A stretch of DNA of 64,000 nucleotides from Stereum hirsutum FP-91666 SS1 (GCF_000264905.1 NW_006763132.1:3454696-3518695); one strand, 5' to 3'; shown: positions 1 to 12,499, numbered from the stretch's first letter. Notes: generated from the letters alone by a model not told the origin. Made by a program: numbers and translations.

Positions 1-2120
1 CCGTATTCTCCTTGCCTCATCCTCTTCTGACCCCTGCCCATCGCTCTCGCCTATGACGTCCCAGCCTCTCTGCCCTGCCTCCAAGAAACGTCCTAGGAAC
101 CGCTTTGCCGACTGTATCGCTAAAGGGGCCCAATTTGCGGGGTAGCTAACACGAGAGGCATGGAGATGGGCATCGACGGTGTGTAGGAAGTCGTATACGT
201 CGCCGGTTTGACAAGTGGAAATGAGTCGGGAGAGGACCTTGAGGCGGTAGAAGTCACAGGTCCACAGAAGGAATGGGAAACGGATGGAACAGGGACCAGG
301 GGCACTGGCTTGATACAAGATAGATATCAGATACAATTTCCGCACAGTAAATTCATAAATATAATGGCCAAAAATTGGAGACATACCCATGAAGGTTGAA
401 TAATCTGTCTCCCATGCATCCATTCTTGACATAAACGTTTCGGAGTGTCTCGTTAATGCGTCAAGCCATCCCGCTCTATTTCCTGGCGTAAAGGCGCTCG
501 GGCCTGGGACGTCTATACCGGAAGCAGCGATTTGAAACAGGGTACTGCGGTATATGAACACGGCGTCTCTCGAGGAAGGGCCACTGGAAGCATCTGGTGT
601 ACCGAGGATGAAAGAAAGGGGTACTTCTGGAAAGGGGGAAGGGAATGGAGGGGAAGATACGGCGGTGTGGATATTGCACCTGTTTTTGGGAGATAGAGTT
701 GGGCGTCAGGTCGACGGTCACGAGAATTGTATAAATCACAAACTCTGTCTGCTGTGAGCACAAGGTATAATACTGTATCATCGCATCAGCGTCATCACTT
801 GAGACTAGGTTGTGGTAGCTCTAAGGAGTCGAAGAGGACTTACCAATCTCGCCTTCTTCAACAACCTCTGCCTTTCTTGCTCCTCAATTTCTATGCCAAA
901 CACGCTCGCTTGCTTTAATACCACGACTGCCCTATCCAATCCTATCGATCTCGCCATGTTCCGCGCTAGCGCCTGCAAGCTGCATTGCGCTTCCCACAGG
1001 TGGGGAATCGAATTTGCGGAAGAACCTCCCACGATGCTCGGAAGCTCATTAGTGGTGAACGGAAACCAAAGGCTAAGGATCGAGAGGGCTTGGATGGTGT
1101 CAACGTTGAGAGTACCAGGGTTGGCGAGGAAGCATGTGAGTAAGCGAGATTGGAATGTGGGCAGTAGATGTTCAAAGATGGAGGTGGTTTGAGTGGAAAT
1201 GTGTCGTGAAGCGAGGATGTAGACTGTGGAAAGCAGAAGGGCAGACTTGGGCGGCAAAGGGACGGAGAACGAGAGCCACGGCTGGTAGTAGTCTCGAAAG
1301 CTATCGACAATCGTCAGCATGCACTTGCTCCCTAGCAATCTCGCAGAGGCAGGGCACGGCTTACATCTGAAACAACTCTTCACCGAGCTTGGAGGAGACC
1401 GTACCATCCATGGACAGGTCTCGGAAGTCGGTTGAAGTATGCGCTAACTTCACGTCGTGCTCCAGAAGAGAGACCCTGCCAGCGAGACAAGAATCCTCGA
1501 AGTATCCTCCGGCAGTAGACGTGCTAGGCGAAGTCGATGTCGTAGAGCCTGTTGTACTAACAGCACTGTCGGACACGCGAGGGACCGACCGTTCTGAAGA
1601 AGCCGATGAACCGGATGGCAAGTCTTGACGAACGAGAAGGGTAGCGACAGTGGCTTCCAGGGCGACGACGCGGGCTGATAGATCACGGTATACTTGGTCT
1701 GAAGAAGCATCGTTCCTGCTCGCGATACTTCTACGATGGTCCTCTGCATTGGAGGGATGTTGTGAGTTCTGGTCGGAGTCGCGCTCTTGGTCAAGAGAAA
1801 GGAGAGCGGCTGTCTCTTCTTCGCTGTCAAAGACACAGGTCAGGTTCATCGCGCGACAGCGCTGGCAGACATGGTCGTGACCTAGATTGTATACATAATC
1901 ATCGGTGTCCACAGCATGAGTCAGAGGCGAATGATTCGTGGTGATTGGTGGAAAATAGGTGGCCCACTAGGGCTTGTGTAAAGACGAACTTACCAAATCG
2001 ATATTCACACTTGCATTTCTGCTTCCTACATGCGAAACACGCACGAAGAGATTTGGCTCTCTTGGACGGGAGACACGTTTGGCGAGAGGGACTGGGTCTC
2101 TTCGGGAGCCCCGAGTTCAT
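1..2120 (-). CDS. Zn2Cys6 fungal transcription factor, 3' end beyond window
   Basis: Nuclear zinc-cluster regulator that should bind DNA at CGG-type half sites. Start chosen at ATG 2120; the longer upstream frame opens with TTG, not ATG. Exon 1 is 2120-1994, exon 2 1881-1365, exon 3 1300-844. The cluster is split by intron 1: RACFACRKQKCKC in exon 1, then CQRCRAMNLTC in exon 2, giving C-x2-C-x6-C-x9-C-x2-C-x6-C. A basic, Pro/Ser-rich N-terminus precedes it and a Ser/Thr-rich linker follows. Exon 3 (with SFRDYYQPWLSF and NMARSIGLDRAV) looks like the fungal-specific transcription factor middle homology region. A last exon starts near 626 and stays open to base 1. The join between exon 3 and the 626 exon (exon 4, about 760-680) does not resolve in one frame with the obvious splice sites. 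This could be an unrecognised small exon or a frameshift. Family assignment is firm; the target is unknown. Confidence 0.8.
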
Positions 2121-5029
2121 CTTGAGTTCTAATCTATCCCGGTTGCGCTTTGTGAGCGATAACAAGGAAAACAGTTGGAAAGCAGATCTTCCACGATTAC
2201 CACTCACCCGTTCTCCAAAGCTCTGCAACTCGAATCGAAGGTCCTTTGGTGGCTCGAGCGAGAGATTAAAGCGTCAAAAGACTTTGTCCCTCGACGAAGT
2301 GTAGACCTTTATTTATGGACATGCTGATGGGGCTGCGTAAACTGCATAAAGACGGAGACTACCACGTTGTTACGGTTCGGGGTAATTCTTGAAGCGAAGC
2401 GCTCTTACGATCCCGATCCATCGCTTCATAGGCAAGGAAGAGCTGGTTGGATGACTATGATCCAACTTCGAGAGCTCGGTTCGTGGGGCTCTCAGCGCTT
2501 CTGCATAGCCATCGCAGACGAAAATGGCAATCCACGGAAGACGCTTCCGAGGCCTCTTCGTGCACTATCAGCACCGGTTAAAGAAGGTTTGGGCCAAACT
2601 GTGCGGACAAGGTTGGCGACAGGGCCTCCCAGTAAATGTCGTAACTTCAATTTTCAAAAGTTGATGTGTTGTGATGAGAGCGAGAAACGCTGTTGCCGAG
2701 GAGCAAAAGTCCGATAGAACAGAGAGAGAATGAACTTCGGAGGAAAAATATCAAGCACAAGACCCAGCATAGTAGTAAGGCGACAATATCCAGAATACAA
2801 TCGTCCGAGAATGAATGTGCAAATGAGATAAACATTGCCGTCGGCCGATCGTGTTCGCGGGGTTTGCCGGTTTACATAAGACGTCCAATCAGGTCGAGCA
2901 AAGGTGAAGGTGGCTGGTTTGATCATCACCGAGTGCTTCGTACACTCATGTGTTGTATTCTGCCCTGCATCTCTTCCAACTACATAAGAAGAACATATCC
3001 GTAATGATCTGCTTTACAATAGCTCCATTCAGAGAGAAACAGCAGTCACTGCTGCTTACTGGCAGGCAGTCGCAGCGGCCTCCGATCGTCCCAGTGAGGC
3101 CGAACATTCCCTCTCGTTGATAAGGATACTACTACGCTTCGTTGACTCTTCCTCTCTCTTCAGCGGATCGTTCACACCATGTTAGTGAGGCTTGGAACTC
3201 TCCCTGAATTGATCTTCACACAATCATCTCTTTAGACTCGGACACGCGATAAGTACCCCCATAAACTGGCTCATTTCAACTTGTCAAATCCGTACTGAAC
3301 ATCCCTCAGGCTGCGAGCTCTCAGACTGGTCATCATTCTTGAACGTAACTTTATATCGACAGACTTTTTTTGCACGTAGGCTTCCTACAGGCTTGTTGTA
3401 TGTCAGAAGACTGACAGAGAGGAACCCTGCTTTGTGTTAGAGATTCCCGCTAACACTACATGAAGTCTAAGTACTGTTCGTTCAATCTGGGTTGTGACTT
3501 TAGAAGTTCGAAAGGTAATCGACTACGTGCACTTACGTTAGTGCACATCTGTACGGCCAACCCCAGACGATCCTTCTCGCTGTGATCCACGGAATACTTT
3601 TTGGCCAACGGCCATCATAGGTGGGTACGCCGGCTTTGGGTGGGTCGAATGAGTTGTACCGGGCTTCTACAGATTTGTCAAGCATCTTGCCCACAAGGAT
3701 ATTATATGATAGCCTGTATTAAGTACTGCACCGTCGGACACCTATGGACACCCAAAGGGACTGGCGGAAGGATCATGCCCTTCTCCGAGCGCCCGTACTT
3801 GTTGGGATAAGTACATACGCCCTCCGCATTGTCATCAGGGGTTGCGCATGAATTTATGGACTTTCCTCTTCCAGCCATAGGTGGCCACTTACCGGAGGCA
3901 GCTAGTAGCCTTTCTTCTTTGGCCCCTTACCCTCTATCTATATCGCTTCGCTTCCGATTGCTTTTTCCTCCATTCTAAATAGGTGTACAGTAATTATTCT
4001 GCGCGCTCTCTATGCCAAGAAACCTAACCTGTCATCCGGCTCAGCGCTCTCCGAAGCGGCAGATCATCAAAGTTCATCCATGCACGCTTTGCCGCCCAAC
4101 GTTTTCATATCCTTTGCAACGCTCCAAGAGAGAACCTCACAATTCGTGTGTCGGTTCTTGACTTCTCCATTGATACGCTCGAAGTCGCGGTTATTCATTA
4201 TCCGCAATGCGCGCTCTACCAATTCCACCTAGAAGATACGAATACCTTCAAAGCAGCTCGTAGCATTTTGTTCGAAGTTTCATCAGCGTCAGCTTTCGTA
4301 CAGGCCAACGTATCCACTAACAGGGTGATTGACGCCGACTGCGATCTCCCATGTTGGTGTATAATGTGGCGATTCTGTGTAAGTGCTCAACTTACGGTAG
4401 GAGCAGTGTGCTATGCAGTGCAGCTAGATATAAGGCCCTAATCCTTAAAGCAGGGCAGGATTTCATCCGACCCACATTTTGCATCAAGATGGGAGGTTGA
4501 AAATTGGTTGAACATCATTTGCAGTAACAAAATACGACAGCAACAGATACAAACAACGGATCAATGACCACCGACAGCAAAGACGAGACTTCACCAGAGC
4601 TCGCACCCGACCGGATGCAACCCTATGTATCTGAAGACTTTTCCTTTCCCCTAGTAGTTTCACTTGTGCTCGGAATACGAGATGGCATCTTGAGGACCAT
4701 CGCACTCGTATGGAGAAAGAGCCGTTGACGACAAGGCCTGCCAAGGCACCACCCTGTGATCGTCCAGCAACGCGGGTCTAGCGTGTGAGATATTGTGTCT
4801 AGTATGAGAGGTGCACAAACGTTATACATCACGGTTGTAGGTGGGCCCGAATTAAAGTAGTGAGTCGAAAGGGGGATCTAGTCTTGATGGATGAAATATG
4901 AGGGTGGCGGGAACGAAGCACCGCCCGGAACCCGAACTACTTGACGAGATGGGTTGGAGCCTTTATGAGCACCGCGAACAACAGAAATGTTCGCCTGCAC
5001 AGAATTCACCACCAGAGAGAAAGGAAGCC
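2121..5029. other. Non-coding stretch between a transcription factor and its decayed copy
   Basis: No convincing gene. Only short open frames without splice context or recognisable composition are present. The part up to about 2900 is the 5' flank of the transcription factor and recurs in diverged form at about 6200-6850. For example, GCAAGGAAGAG followed by CAACTTCGAGAGCTCG occurs near 2433 and 6288, and TTACATAAGA near 2872 and 6792. This indicates that the whole flank was duplicated along with the gene. Nothing supported is seen between 3000 and 5000. Confidence 0.5.
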
Positions 5030-5990
5030 TGCGACAGATTAGCGCTGACCATGAATCGGTGAACGAGAACCAACGGCTGAGAATAGAAAGGTCTTGGACG
5101 GTTTCGAGACCAAGAGGGCCAGGTGTGGCAAGGAAACAGGAGATATGAGACTAGTGGAATGGTGTCGGGCTGCGAGGATAGAGACCGTTAATATTCGGAG
5201 GGTAGAGTTTGATGGGAAGAGATAAAACACGGAACTAGGGTTGGTAGCTCTCTCGAAAGCTGCCGGGACCCAAAAGGATATGGTTATTCACCAGCGGTCT
5301 CGGAGAGAAAAGGCAAAATACGTACGTCTGAAGCAGTTCAGTAGCGGGCTCAGAAGGGATGATACCACCAACAGATACCCCGATAGTTGACGAACCAGCT
5401 GCATTGTGGAAGTCGTCGCATTATCGGGACCGGAAGGAAAGCTGGAATTGAACTGTACTGAGGAAGGCAGCGAGCCCGATGGCTGGTCTTCACGAGTAGG
5501 GAGAGTAGCGGCAGTGGCTTCGAGCGATACAAGACGAGCCGAAAGATCATGATGCGTTTGTTATGAAGGCGCGCCGCTTCTACGTGCGAGATTTACACAA
5601 CGGTCCGCTGCGCTGGAGGGACGTTGTGCATTCTGATTGGAGTGGTGTTCTTCGTCAAGAGAAGGGAGGTCGGCTGTGACCGAGGATGCAGGCAAAGTTC
5701 ATTGTGGGACAACATTGACAGATGGAGTCGAGACCCACATGAGATTGACAGTCAGCAGTGTCCATAGCATGAGTAAGAGGCCAAATTACGCGATCAAAGT
5801 TAGTGAAACTAGGTATGCCACCTCAGCTTCGCTGAAGACGGACTTACCACATCGATATTCGCGTCTGCATTCCTTTTTTTGCATGCGAGGCAGGCACGGA
5901 TACTGTAGATCTCGCTCTATTAGATGGAGGGCTGGCCTCGCGGGATGGTTTGGGTCTCTTTGGAGTAGCGCGTACTCTAAGCAAGTATTC
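5030..5990 (-). pseudogene. Decayed duplicate of the zinc-cluster transcription factor
   Basis: Degenerate paralogue of the gene at 1-2120, same orientation. The N-terminal segment (ATPKRPKPSREASPPSNRAR, about 5975-5910) aligns with LPKRPSPSRQTCLPSKRAK of the intact gene. The first half of the zinc cluster begins correctly (RACLACKKRN) but a one-base shift destroys the CKC that follows, and the second half (CQRC...C) is not recoverable. Patches of the linker (SARLVSLEATAATL near 5540) and of the middle domain (TLRILTVSILAARHHST near 5190) remain readable, in separate frames. Sequence matching the later exons is missing. It cannot encode a functional zinc cluster. Decay is by point changes and small indels, so the duplication is old. 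Confidence 0.75.
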
Positions 5991-7938
5991 CGAGGGCACG
6001 ACGTCGATCAGGGCACTTACAAAAGTATATCTTTCAGAATTGTCACTCACCTTCCTTCAGAGCTATCAGACTTCGAGCGACAGGTGTTTAAAATCATCAA
6101 GACCAGCGATTCAAGCATAAAATCAAGCCACCGAGTCTAGATCTCGACAGAGTACTTGTAAGCCTACTATTTGTGTGGCCGTGTCAACCAGACTGCATAA
6201 GCCGCATAACTTGCGAGGACTACATACCACGCCGTTGCGGTCGTTCAAGCGAGATGTTCCAAAACCTTGCGCCGTCACCCCATGGGCAAGGAAGAGTGGA
6301 TTAGATGGCCTAAGATGCAACTTCGAGAGCTCGTTCGTGGAGCGTTCGGCCCCGCTGCTAGTGCTTGCCCATCAAAGACAAAAGAACGGGTCATGGTTTG
6401 GTTACGGAGATCCGTCGGAGACGTCGTTGTACACTACTGTCTCTTACGCTAGTTCGAAAAGTGATGGGTCAAGCTGTCGAAGAGAAGAGCGGCGACTGAG
6501 AGCCTCGTGATGCCGGGAATGGCGTAACTACCAGTATGTAGTCCAATATTCGAGGTGGTCTGATGCCATGACGGTAGAACTTAGCAGATGCTGTTGAACT
6601 TGACAGATAGCCCAGCATCAACACGAGAGGTAACGCAACATCGGGATAAGCCTGAGTGGTAAAATCGCCTAAGCTTGTCTGGGAGGGGAGGGAGAACGAG
6701 ATGAACATACTATGTAGTCTCTTTCAGTTCAAGTTTGGTTCAAGTTCAACATTGTGCAGCCCTGTGTAGCCGCATTGTCGGCGCGGGACTTGCCGAATTA
6801 CATAAGATGTACTGCGCAAACCAGTGTCGAGCAGAATCAGAGCGGAGTGGTCAAACTTGAAGCTTGAAGCTTGAATGGTGACCACTGTAATCGCCGTACA
6901 ACCATGGAGCGTACTACTCGCACACCTTTCGTTTCGTATGCCTTGCTTCAACAAGGGATAGCCACTGCTGCTTGCAGGAGCCTGCTGACGCTTAGTCACA
7001 CTGAACGTCTCTGCCACATCAACAGACATCAACAGTCCGACTGAGCCTCCTCCAACTAAGTAATCTCTTCCACTTGTCCTTTCTGATTCACTGTTCTGCT
7101 ACTTGTCACCACAGATTATCACTGATACCATTCTTATATGTCTTTTCAAGGCTGAAGACAATACTTTCACTCAACACGAACGTGACCGGGCTTTCTGCGC
7201 TAGAATGCACAAATGCAGCCTCAATTGAAAACAGGATAAGAGGCTTATTTTCAGCGCTGAACACACCGTGCTCTCTTCCACATATAGCAAACTCGCCGTT
7301 GGACATTCCTTGAGGCGATTGACGGGCTTGCGGGGCCACTGTGGGGTCAATTCCGTTTTGGGACGTATCCTTCCTCACACTGGCATCATGCTGCATTGAT
7401 ACATGTCACCTGGAACCCAATCCTTTGCAGGCCCTTGCCATCCGGTGAATGCAGGTTGTTCTTGGCCACGGTGATCATTCTCCGTCCATCGCGACTAAAC
7501 TCTATTGATGCTCGTATGGTGCCAGCATCAAGGTCCAACCATCACCATACGATGATGCAACGTGATGTTAATACCTATAGTGCGACGGTGAACATCCTCA
7601 TGGGTGCAGCTCCGGGCTTGTTCTTTCTGCTTCGATTGTTTGCTCTCTACCCCTCATGCGCTCACTGGGTCTTGGGCAACGTTCGTCTCTGAGTCGAACT
7701 TCCAACTACGATGGACTCATAAACGCAGATATATGGTTTCAGCTGGGCGTTCACGGCCGTACTCTACGTGGATGAAGAAAAGGACGCGGATCTTGGCAAA
7801 ATGCCCTTTCGCGGGTTTAGTGAGTTAATTTATCAGGCCTCGTGAACCCTGCCTGGCGACGAAACTCGAGACCGTGGTCGTCCACGTCCGGTGACGGAGA
7901 TGAGCCTCGAACTCGCATGGGCATGCGTGCCAAAGAGG
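5991..7938. other. Duplicated 5' flank of the pseudogene, then empty intergenic DNA
   Basis: Up to about 6850 this is the diverged counterpart of the flank at 2121-2900 (shared words listed there). From about 6900 to 7938 only short unspliced open frames are seen and none carries a recognisable domain. The distal end is the promoter region of the secreted protein gene at 8060. Confidence 0.45.
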
Positions 7939-7946
7939 TATATATA
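7939..7946 (+). promoter_or_regulatory. TATA box of secreted protein A
   Basis: TATATATA 114 bp before the ATG at 8060. The two paralogous genes have TATA boxes at similar distances (51776 and 54614), supporting this as a real core promoter. Confidence 0.6.
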
Positions 7947-8059
7947 CAGAGAACTATCGGTCTACATTCTTCGTCTCTCGTCGAGTCACAGTTTTGCCCC
8001 AGCTCCAACTCTCCCTCACGAAAATCACTCTTCCTTTCACGCCCTCTCGTCCATCCACT

Positions 8060-8746
8060 ATGTTCTCCACCAAGGCCTTCATCACCTTCCTCACTGCTTC
8101 GGCCACCTTCGCCTCGGCAGCATCCCTCTCCGCTCTCAAGCGCGATGCTGACAACGGCTCCTGCGCTCAACTTGAGCGCATCTGTGTCGGTGAAGTCTCG
8201 ACCCAGACTTTGGACCTTTGGGCACACAACGCTTGTCTCTTCGGCGCGAGCTGTTTCGGAGGTCAGGTGCCCGTGGATGGGTTCGTCGCGAGCGCTTGGA
8301 GTAGCGACGGTGGAAATGGGACGGCGCCGGCGAGCCTGAACCTTACGAGGGTTACTACCGATGCGTTTAACTCGATCTCGACCGACGGACAATCAGTGAC
8401 CCAGCAGAACTTCATCGACGGATACTACAGGTATGCGAGACTCCTGTCGACTCTCAGTCTCGTCTACAATTTGGGGAATTGTTAATCAATGGCATTTTCT
8501 ATTGCCTTATAGCGCTCTTGACGCTACTGGAGGTCCTTACCCTACTGACGCTTCCATTGTCATCGATGACTTTGACCGCCTCGCCTCCTGGTACGCTTTT
8601 CTCCCCCTTTGGTTTCTGACGTTCATACTGAACGCGTCATTCCATACAGGACTGGCTTCTGTCCCGGAACTGGACAGGGTATCCCCTACCAGAACTTTGC
8701 CGACTACTACCAGTACAGTTCCTCGGTGGACTCGACCGCGTGCTAA
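8060..8746 (+). CDS. Small secreted protein A, Y3-like glycan-binding family (tentative)
   Basis: Secreted protein of 181 aa. Exons 8060-8430, 8513-8590 and 8650-8746. Residues 1-21 form a signal peptide (MFSTKAFITFLTASATFASA). A Lys-Arg pair just after it (LSALKRDADNGSC) looks like a Kex2 propeptide site. The mature part has six cysteines, two N-glycosylation sequons (NGT, NLT) and the conserved blocks CAQLERIC, LWAHNACLFGASCF, QQNFIDGYY, GGPYP and IPYQNFADYYQYS. This pattern matches my memory of the Y3-like family named after a Coprinus comatus glycan-binding protein. I am confident it is secreted and that it is paralogous to the genes at 51889 and 54737, less so about the family name. Unlike those two it lacks the first intron: the codons for TDAFNSIS are continuous here. 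Confidence 0.8.
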
Positions 8747-9242
8747 GCGGTGGTGCGCTCAAAGCAGTTAGCTGCTGCGGTCAACGGACTTCGTCGATTA
8801 CTATACCATACCCACCTTCTCTTGGATGCTCCTCGTTCTTTTGATCGTTGGGACCTACGGACATTATGACTCGACGGACCCTTACTTTGCTCTACGACTC
8901 TTCGACTCTGATTGTGTGTGGACTTTGAAGCAGTATTACTCGCGCTTCATGTCGTCATTCCCTTTCGTGATTGGTACGGTACCTGCAGATAATACACTGT
9001 CCTTTGTCTAAATACCTTGATGAACGTACGGTCTCGTATCACGCTACAAGACCTCCAAGAGTAGGAGATTAGTGTGGCGTGTACGTCACGCTACCCTAAC
9101 GCCACACCAAAAGAAGCAGAACCTCGTTCTCTATCAGTAAGTATTATTTGCAGCCCTTCTTCCACGTACGGGTTGATCGCATCTAGCCCAAGAGAGAACA
9201 CACCCAAGCATTCATTACGATCAGCATGATCCACTCCCTTCC
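8747..9242. other. Intergenic region with a 9-bp inverted repeat
   Basis: The 3' ends of two convergent genes face each other here. No gene seen. A perfect inverted repeat, GTGTGGCGT (9072-9080) and ACGCCACAC (9099-9107) with an 18-nt loop, is the only structure noticed. Confidence 0.4.
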
Positions 9243-12200
9243 TCATTCCCTAGTTCTCTTCGCCGCCTTCAACCTCTCCAGAGCCTCATGGCTCACGTCC
9301 CACTGTTCCACACAGATGGATTGATGCGAAGACGTCGAAACTGAGCAAGGTTACAAGTCTAAGTAGAGGGACAAAGGAACGCACCTCAGGGCTATTGACC
9401 CGCGCCACAAATTCCTGCAACATCGATCCTGCATCGCGTCCCTCACACGAGTCGCTCTCGCTATGCGTATGTTCTCCTGAGTGGGACAGAGGACCAAAAT
9501 TTTGATTTCTGCGCCTTAGCTGCGTTCCAGGAGATGTCACGTCCTAGACAAAGTACACAAATCGATCGCAATCGGTGTCAGCTCAAAATCAGAAGACGCA
9601 GAGGAAATGACTGCTCACGCAGTTATTCTCAGACCTTGCGGCCCTCATATCGCAAACACTATTCGTCACGCAACTCCCCGTACAAGAACCCACACTCCCG
9701 CCTCTGCTCTTCCTGGTGTTCCATTCCTGGAATGCGGTTCCGTTCGAGGCGAAGACTTCAGTAAGAACATGCCAGAAGGATGCGTTGAGAGGGTCGGCCG
9801 GTGACAGTGTGGTATTGGTGAATGCGGAGACGAGTGGGCCGTAGGAGTCACGGGCGGAATAGTAGAGTTCCCAGGTCGCTGTTGAGAGGCAGCTCGAGAT
9901 AAGTGAGGGATAGAATCGAAGAGAGAAGAGGAGAGTAATACTAACGGCCAGAAGTTTGGAAAGTCGGGTCGGTGATGTTGGCTATTGTCTAATTCATGAG
10001 TAACTTTCTCGGGCTAAGACCCGAAATGGCGTACCCATAAACACCTTCGCATCCAATACCTCATACGTATCCGGGTCGATATCGTACAGTTTGAACGCCG
10101 GATTACCACCTGCATACACATCACATATTGCCCGTCAGATTGCTGAGCGCTGAGAAGATGGATAGACGGACTCACTCTGTGGGGTAAGTGCAGGTCCGAC
10201 GAAGATGACACTGTCCGCTGTCTTAGCAGTCTGATTATTGTAGTCAGAGTACGCGATTTGGAATTCGTCCTGCATAGATGCGGCGTGGGTCTATAAGCAC
10301 TCGGGACAACCACGGTGAACGGCATCGAGTAAGAAGAACTCACCACATGGCTATGCCCCGCAAATTGGGCCGAAATAGTGTTCTTATACCTCTGGATGAT
10401 TTGGTCGTAATAATTTGACTATTCAGAGTATCCCGTCAGTGAAAGATCCCTGGCCCATCAGAAAAAGACACCCTACCTGATCATGCGGAAAATCAGCCTT
10501 CCCAGATGGTATGTGTCCTATGATCCACGCTCGCTGGCCTTCCTCCTCAGCTTCCTGGAGTTGATAAACCAGGAACGCGAAGAGTCCATTCGGGTCCGGT
10601 CTGTGTGTCCAGATGCGAGTTAACTACGATGCCATTGGGTCGGATGCAGAATAGAGTCGGACGTACATTTGTTCGTCGGTATCGTAGAGCCAGTAACTGG
10701 TTCGATGTACAGTCAGATCATGCACAAGCAGAGTTGGATGGAAAACAAGGGCGGACTTCTGGATATACCAGTATTGCGTATTCATTGAGATGATTCTACG
10801 TCAATCAACAGGTTCAGTCATTCACGGTGCTCTTCATAGACAAGATATCCGTAGGACTCCTCACCGAAGATTGGTCCCCGGATGGACAACAGAATATGAA
10901 CCAGAATCATGTTCTACTTGGTTCGCTGCCACTTGGCCAATGAGTCCCTACATACAAAGACCAAGAGTCTTGTTAACTTCCGGTCACGATACGGAGGACA
11001 CGGTTGAAGCTGAAATAGAAACGGATGCACTAACCTCCCACCCCGCACTTTGCGTATCGAAGACAAACTGGGCGCTGGTGATGTTAGGATTAGTGGCAGA
11101 AATTTTACGTGGGAAGCTATTGACGGGGGCAGAATCACTGGTCACCGGTAGAAGAAGTCAGAAAGTCGTCGTGTCATAGGATAACATACACAAAGCGCAC
11201 TGGTTTCCTGCAGGTCAGACCCATGAGCACGAGGGCAAAGTGTGCAAGGTGAAGCGTACCTAGCGCCGGGTAGATAGGCATATCTAACAACTTCGTCATC
11301 TCTTCATTCCAATCTACTAGGTCACTCATCACCTCGCTAGTGCCACGAAAACAACGTCCTTCAACCTTCTGACCCAGCTCGCTGAACACGGATCGAGCTT
11401 ACCTCCGGTCAACACTCCACGTCGCCCTCTCCACCACATCCCCAGTAAAAATCGAAAATTTAGCATCTATACCAATCACATTCATGGCTCCCAACAAGCT
11501 CCGAGAGAGCGAGACGGGACTGTCGCAGTTCGTATTTCCAAACGGGCCCGCTGGGTCGCTAACCGCCACGGGGACGGACATATTAGAGACTGGATCGCGG
11601 CAGCAAATGGACTCGGAGCAGTTTCCATCAGCGCCAACCTAGACGTAGTAGAATTAGACTTCAGTATATGCAATGTATTATTACGGAGAGAGGGAGGAGG
11701 GTATGGGAGAGTATTGCGCTGAGTTTGGCCAGGGAAAGGATGTGGCGTAAATGACGTAATGGAGATGGGAGTGGCGTCAAATAGGGGCTTAGGCTGGAAA
11801 GAGCGTGAGGGTGGTGAACTTACGGTGTAAAATCTATCTATGTGGACATCTGAGATATGCAATACCTGAAAAGGTGGTCTTCCTCTCGAGATGAACTTCG
11901 TCCCCGAGGGTGCAGGCTTGGGAAAAGAGACGTGGAACGGCGTGACCGGTGGTTGCTGTATTTGAGTAGAACACAAGCGTCATCACATGCGTTGAGCGAG
12001 GGAGAAGATGGATGCAAGGTTAGCGATGCTGACCTGGCAGAGCCCAAAGACCGCATTGCAAAATTTGACCGCGGTCGTCCCATTGGGCGAAAACCCACGC
12101 AGACCATGAGAAAGGATCAATCCTGTCCTGCTGAATGTCCCCGAACAAACTTCAACGTCTGCAAGCTATGTCGAGACCCGAACATTAAAGCCGTGGTGTC

Positions 12201-12499
12201 CGTAGAGGATAACATGCCAGGCAACCGATTAGAATCATCAGGTATCAAGACCGTTCAGGCTCAGTGGCTCTCACCTGGAGCGCCTCACAAACTTCCGTCA
12301 TCGTCACGGTGAAATTTGCATCTCCCTGATTGGCCAACGTCTGGAGCGGTGGCAAGAGCACCGATTGACAAGACGAGCAGTCCGTGGCTCCCTCGAACCC
12401 TGTGATTATGTCTGTGAACAGGTCAGCGCGACATGTATCCAAGACAATGACGATGGATAGTAGAAGAAGAGAAAAGAACTTGGAGGAACTGGGGCCCAT
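9243..12499 (-). CDS. Secreted acid sphingomyelinase-like phosphodiesterase
   Basis: Metallophosphoesterase of the acid sphingomyelinase family, expected to hydrolyse sphingomyelin-like phosphodiesters outside the cell or in the vacuole. 18 exons: 12499-12275, 12165-12034, 11955-11824, 11638-11403, 11336-11260, 11207-11201, 11137-11035, 10947-10865, 10795-10757, 10696-10667, 10600-10477, 10418-10344, 10269-10176, 10109-10035, 9981-9946, 9878-9619, 9543-9385, 9302-9243; 648 aa. Start ATG 12499 (the open frame itself begins at a TTG). Signal peptide about residues 1-25; saposin-B-like Cys region about 37-120 (DCSSCQSV, AVKFCNAVFGLC); metal-binding motifs HISDVHID, FTGDVVE, GNHDSAP, IIGHIP and AGHSHVDEF in order; C-terminal Cys cluster (CTGSC). 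Exon 6 is only 7 nt and restores GNHD. The exon 9 donor (GTCCGC) is unusual. An AATAAAAG box lies at 12553-12560. The last two exons are less certain than the rest. Confidence 0.9.

Noticed and set aside
7817..8392. 191-codon minus-strand frame
   Set aside because: Antisense of the first exon of secreted protein A; low-complexity charged composition.
9589..9618. Stop at 9589 as the end of the phosphodiesterase
   Set aside because: A GTGAGC donor at the preceding Cys codon and an in-phase acceptor at 9543 extend the protein with a Ser/His-rich tail ending LKAAKRTRE; both models are in frame but the spliced one explains the protein-like downstream sequence.
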